Shown here one piece after another: positions 63,855 to 64,000 of a stretch of 64,000 nt of DNA. The stretch lies in NCBI GenBank assembly GCA_951799405.1, contig OX637336.1, forward strand, positions 17,713,479 through 17,777,478, given 5' to 3'. Within the stretch, counting starts at the first letter, position 1. Each line of letters begins with the position of its first letter. The translations under genes were made by a program, and so were the position numbers. The notes beneath the pieces were generated by a model, which searched no databases, was not told where the DNA came from, and worked only from the letters and a program-made list of their open reading frames with translations. The stretch is from Agapetus fuscipes (lineage: Eukaryota; Arthropoda; Insecta; Trichoptera; Glossosomatidae).

Positions 63855-64000
63855 CCCTCCGTAAATGGAAGGTTGTGGGTTTGAATCCCGGCGGGGGAAC
63901 AAAAAATATAACATTTATATTTTCAAATATGCTCTTCGCTGGGTTGAATTTTTTTATACCTTTACCAAAGACCAATCGCCAAAGGTCCAACCTTACAGCA
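63855..64000 (+). repeat. SINE-C, cut by the window edge
   Basis: tRNA head part CCGTAAATGGAAGGTTGTGG with GGTTTGAATCCCGGC B-box, then GCTCTTCGCTGGGTTGAA, ACCTTTACCAAAGACC, continuing past the edge. In the upstream intron of the BZW homologue. Confidence 0.85.

Overview
This is a 64 kb piece of an animal nuclear genome, AT-rich and with almost no unique coding sequence. One recognisable host gene enters from the right edge on the minus strand. Its last two coding exons (63047-63169 and 62127-62155) encode the C-terminal W2-domain end of a BZW1/BZW2 (5MP; krasavietz in flies) translation-regulator homologue. Nearly everything else that can be classified is transposable-element sequence. The repertoire (RTE-like, L2/CR1-like and Jockey-like LINEs, three tRNA-derived SINE families, Penelope-like palindromes, hAT, Ty3/gypsy, many MITEs) and the BZW C-terminus fit an arthropod, probably an insect. 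That placement is inference; the species cannot be read from the window.

Layout. 0-2.3 kb: decayed LINE tails and unassigned DNA. 2.3-6.3 kb: a complete non-coding LTR element (2336-6262, minus) with two 1089-bp LTRs, PBS, PPT, 70-bp tandem repeats inside each LTR and a 51/41-bp tandem array in its interior. 7-20 kb: SINEs, LINE fragments, a BED-finger hAT derivative (14607-15561), and three peculiar elements built of short degenerate 'phrases' (9379-9941, 13346-13605, 16675-20105). The last is interrupted by an L2-like LINE with an 11-bp target duplication and by a deleted gypsy element (18322-19887) with apparently identical LTRs and a GTCAT duplication. 20-36 kb: dense SINE and LINE tails, a head-to-head SINE palindrome, and RTE-like LINE 3' ends. 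36-47 kb: a hAT derivative with perfect 8-bp duplication (36397-37437), a foldback insert with 11-bp duplication (43304-43848), MITEs, and a stack nested three deep (45985-46885). 48.9-50.4 kb: a 5'-truncated Jockey/CR1-like LINE with the largest reverse-transcriptase fragment. 52-57 kb: MITE cluster and a hAT MITE with perfect duplication (55266-56069). 58.4-60.8 kb: an apparently intact autonomous hAT (58395-60781) encoding a 632-residue BED-finger transposase. 61-64 kb: the 3' end of the BZW homologue, with MITE and SINE insertions in its intron.

Repeat families named here. 'D' is the commonest: about 30 copies of a ~250-bp SINE-like unit with a TTAGAT-type 3' tail. SINE-A, -B and -C are tRNA-derived. 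MITE-F, -H and -I and repeat G are defined by copies in this window. Further D fragments not listed separately lie at 9333-9366 (minus), 27380-27470 (plus) and 38295-38455 (minus). The functional units are the mobile elements themselves: LINEs presumably mobilise SINEs whose 3' tails they share, and the intact hAT could mobilise deletion derivatives with matching ends. Element boundaries given with target-site duplications are exact; other repeat borders are approximate, to within about 10-20 bp.
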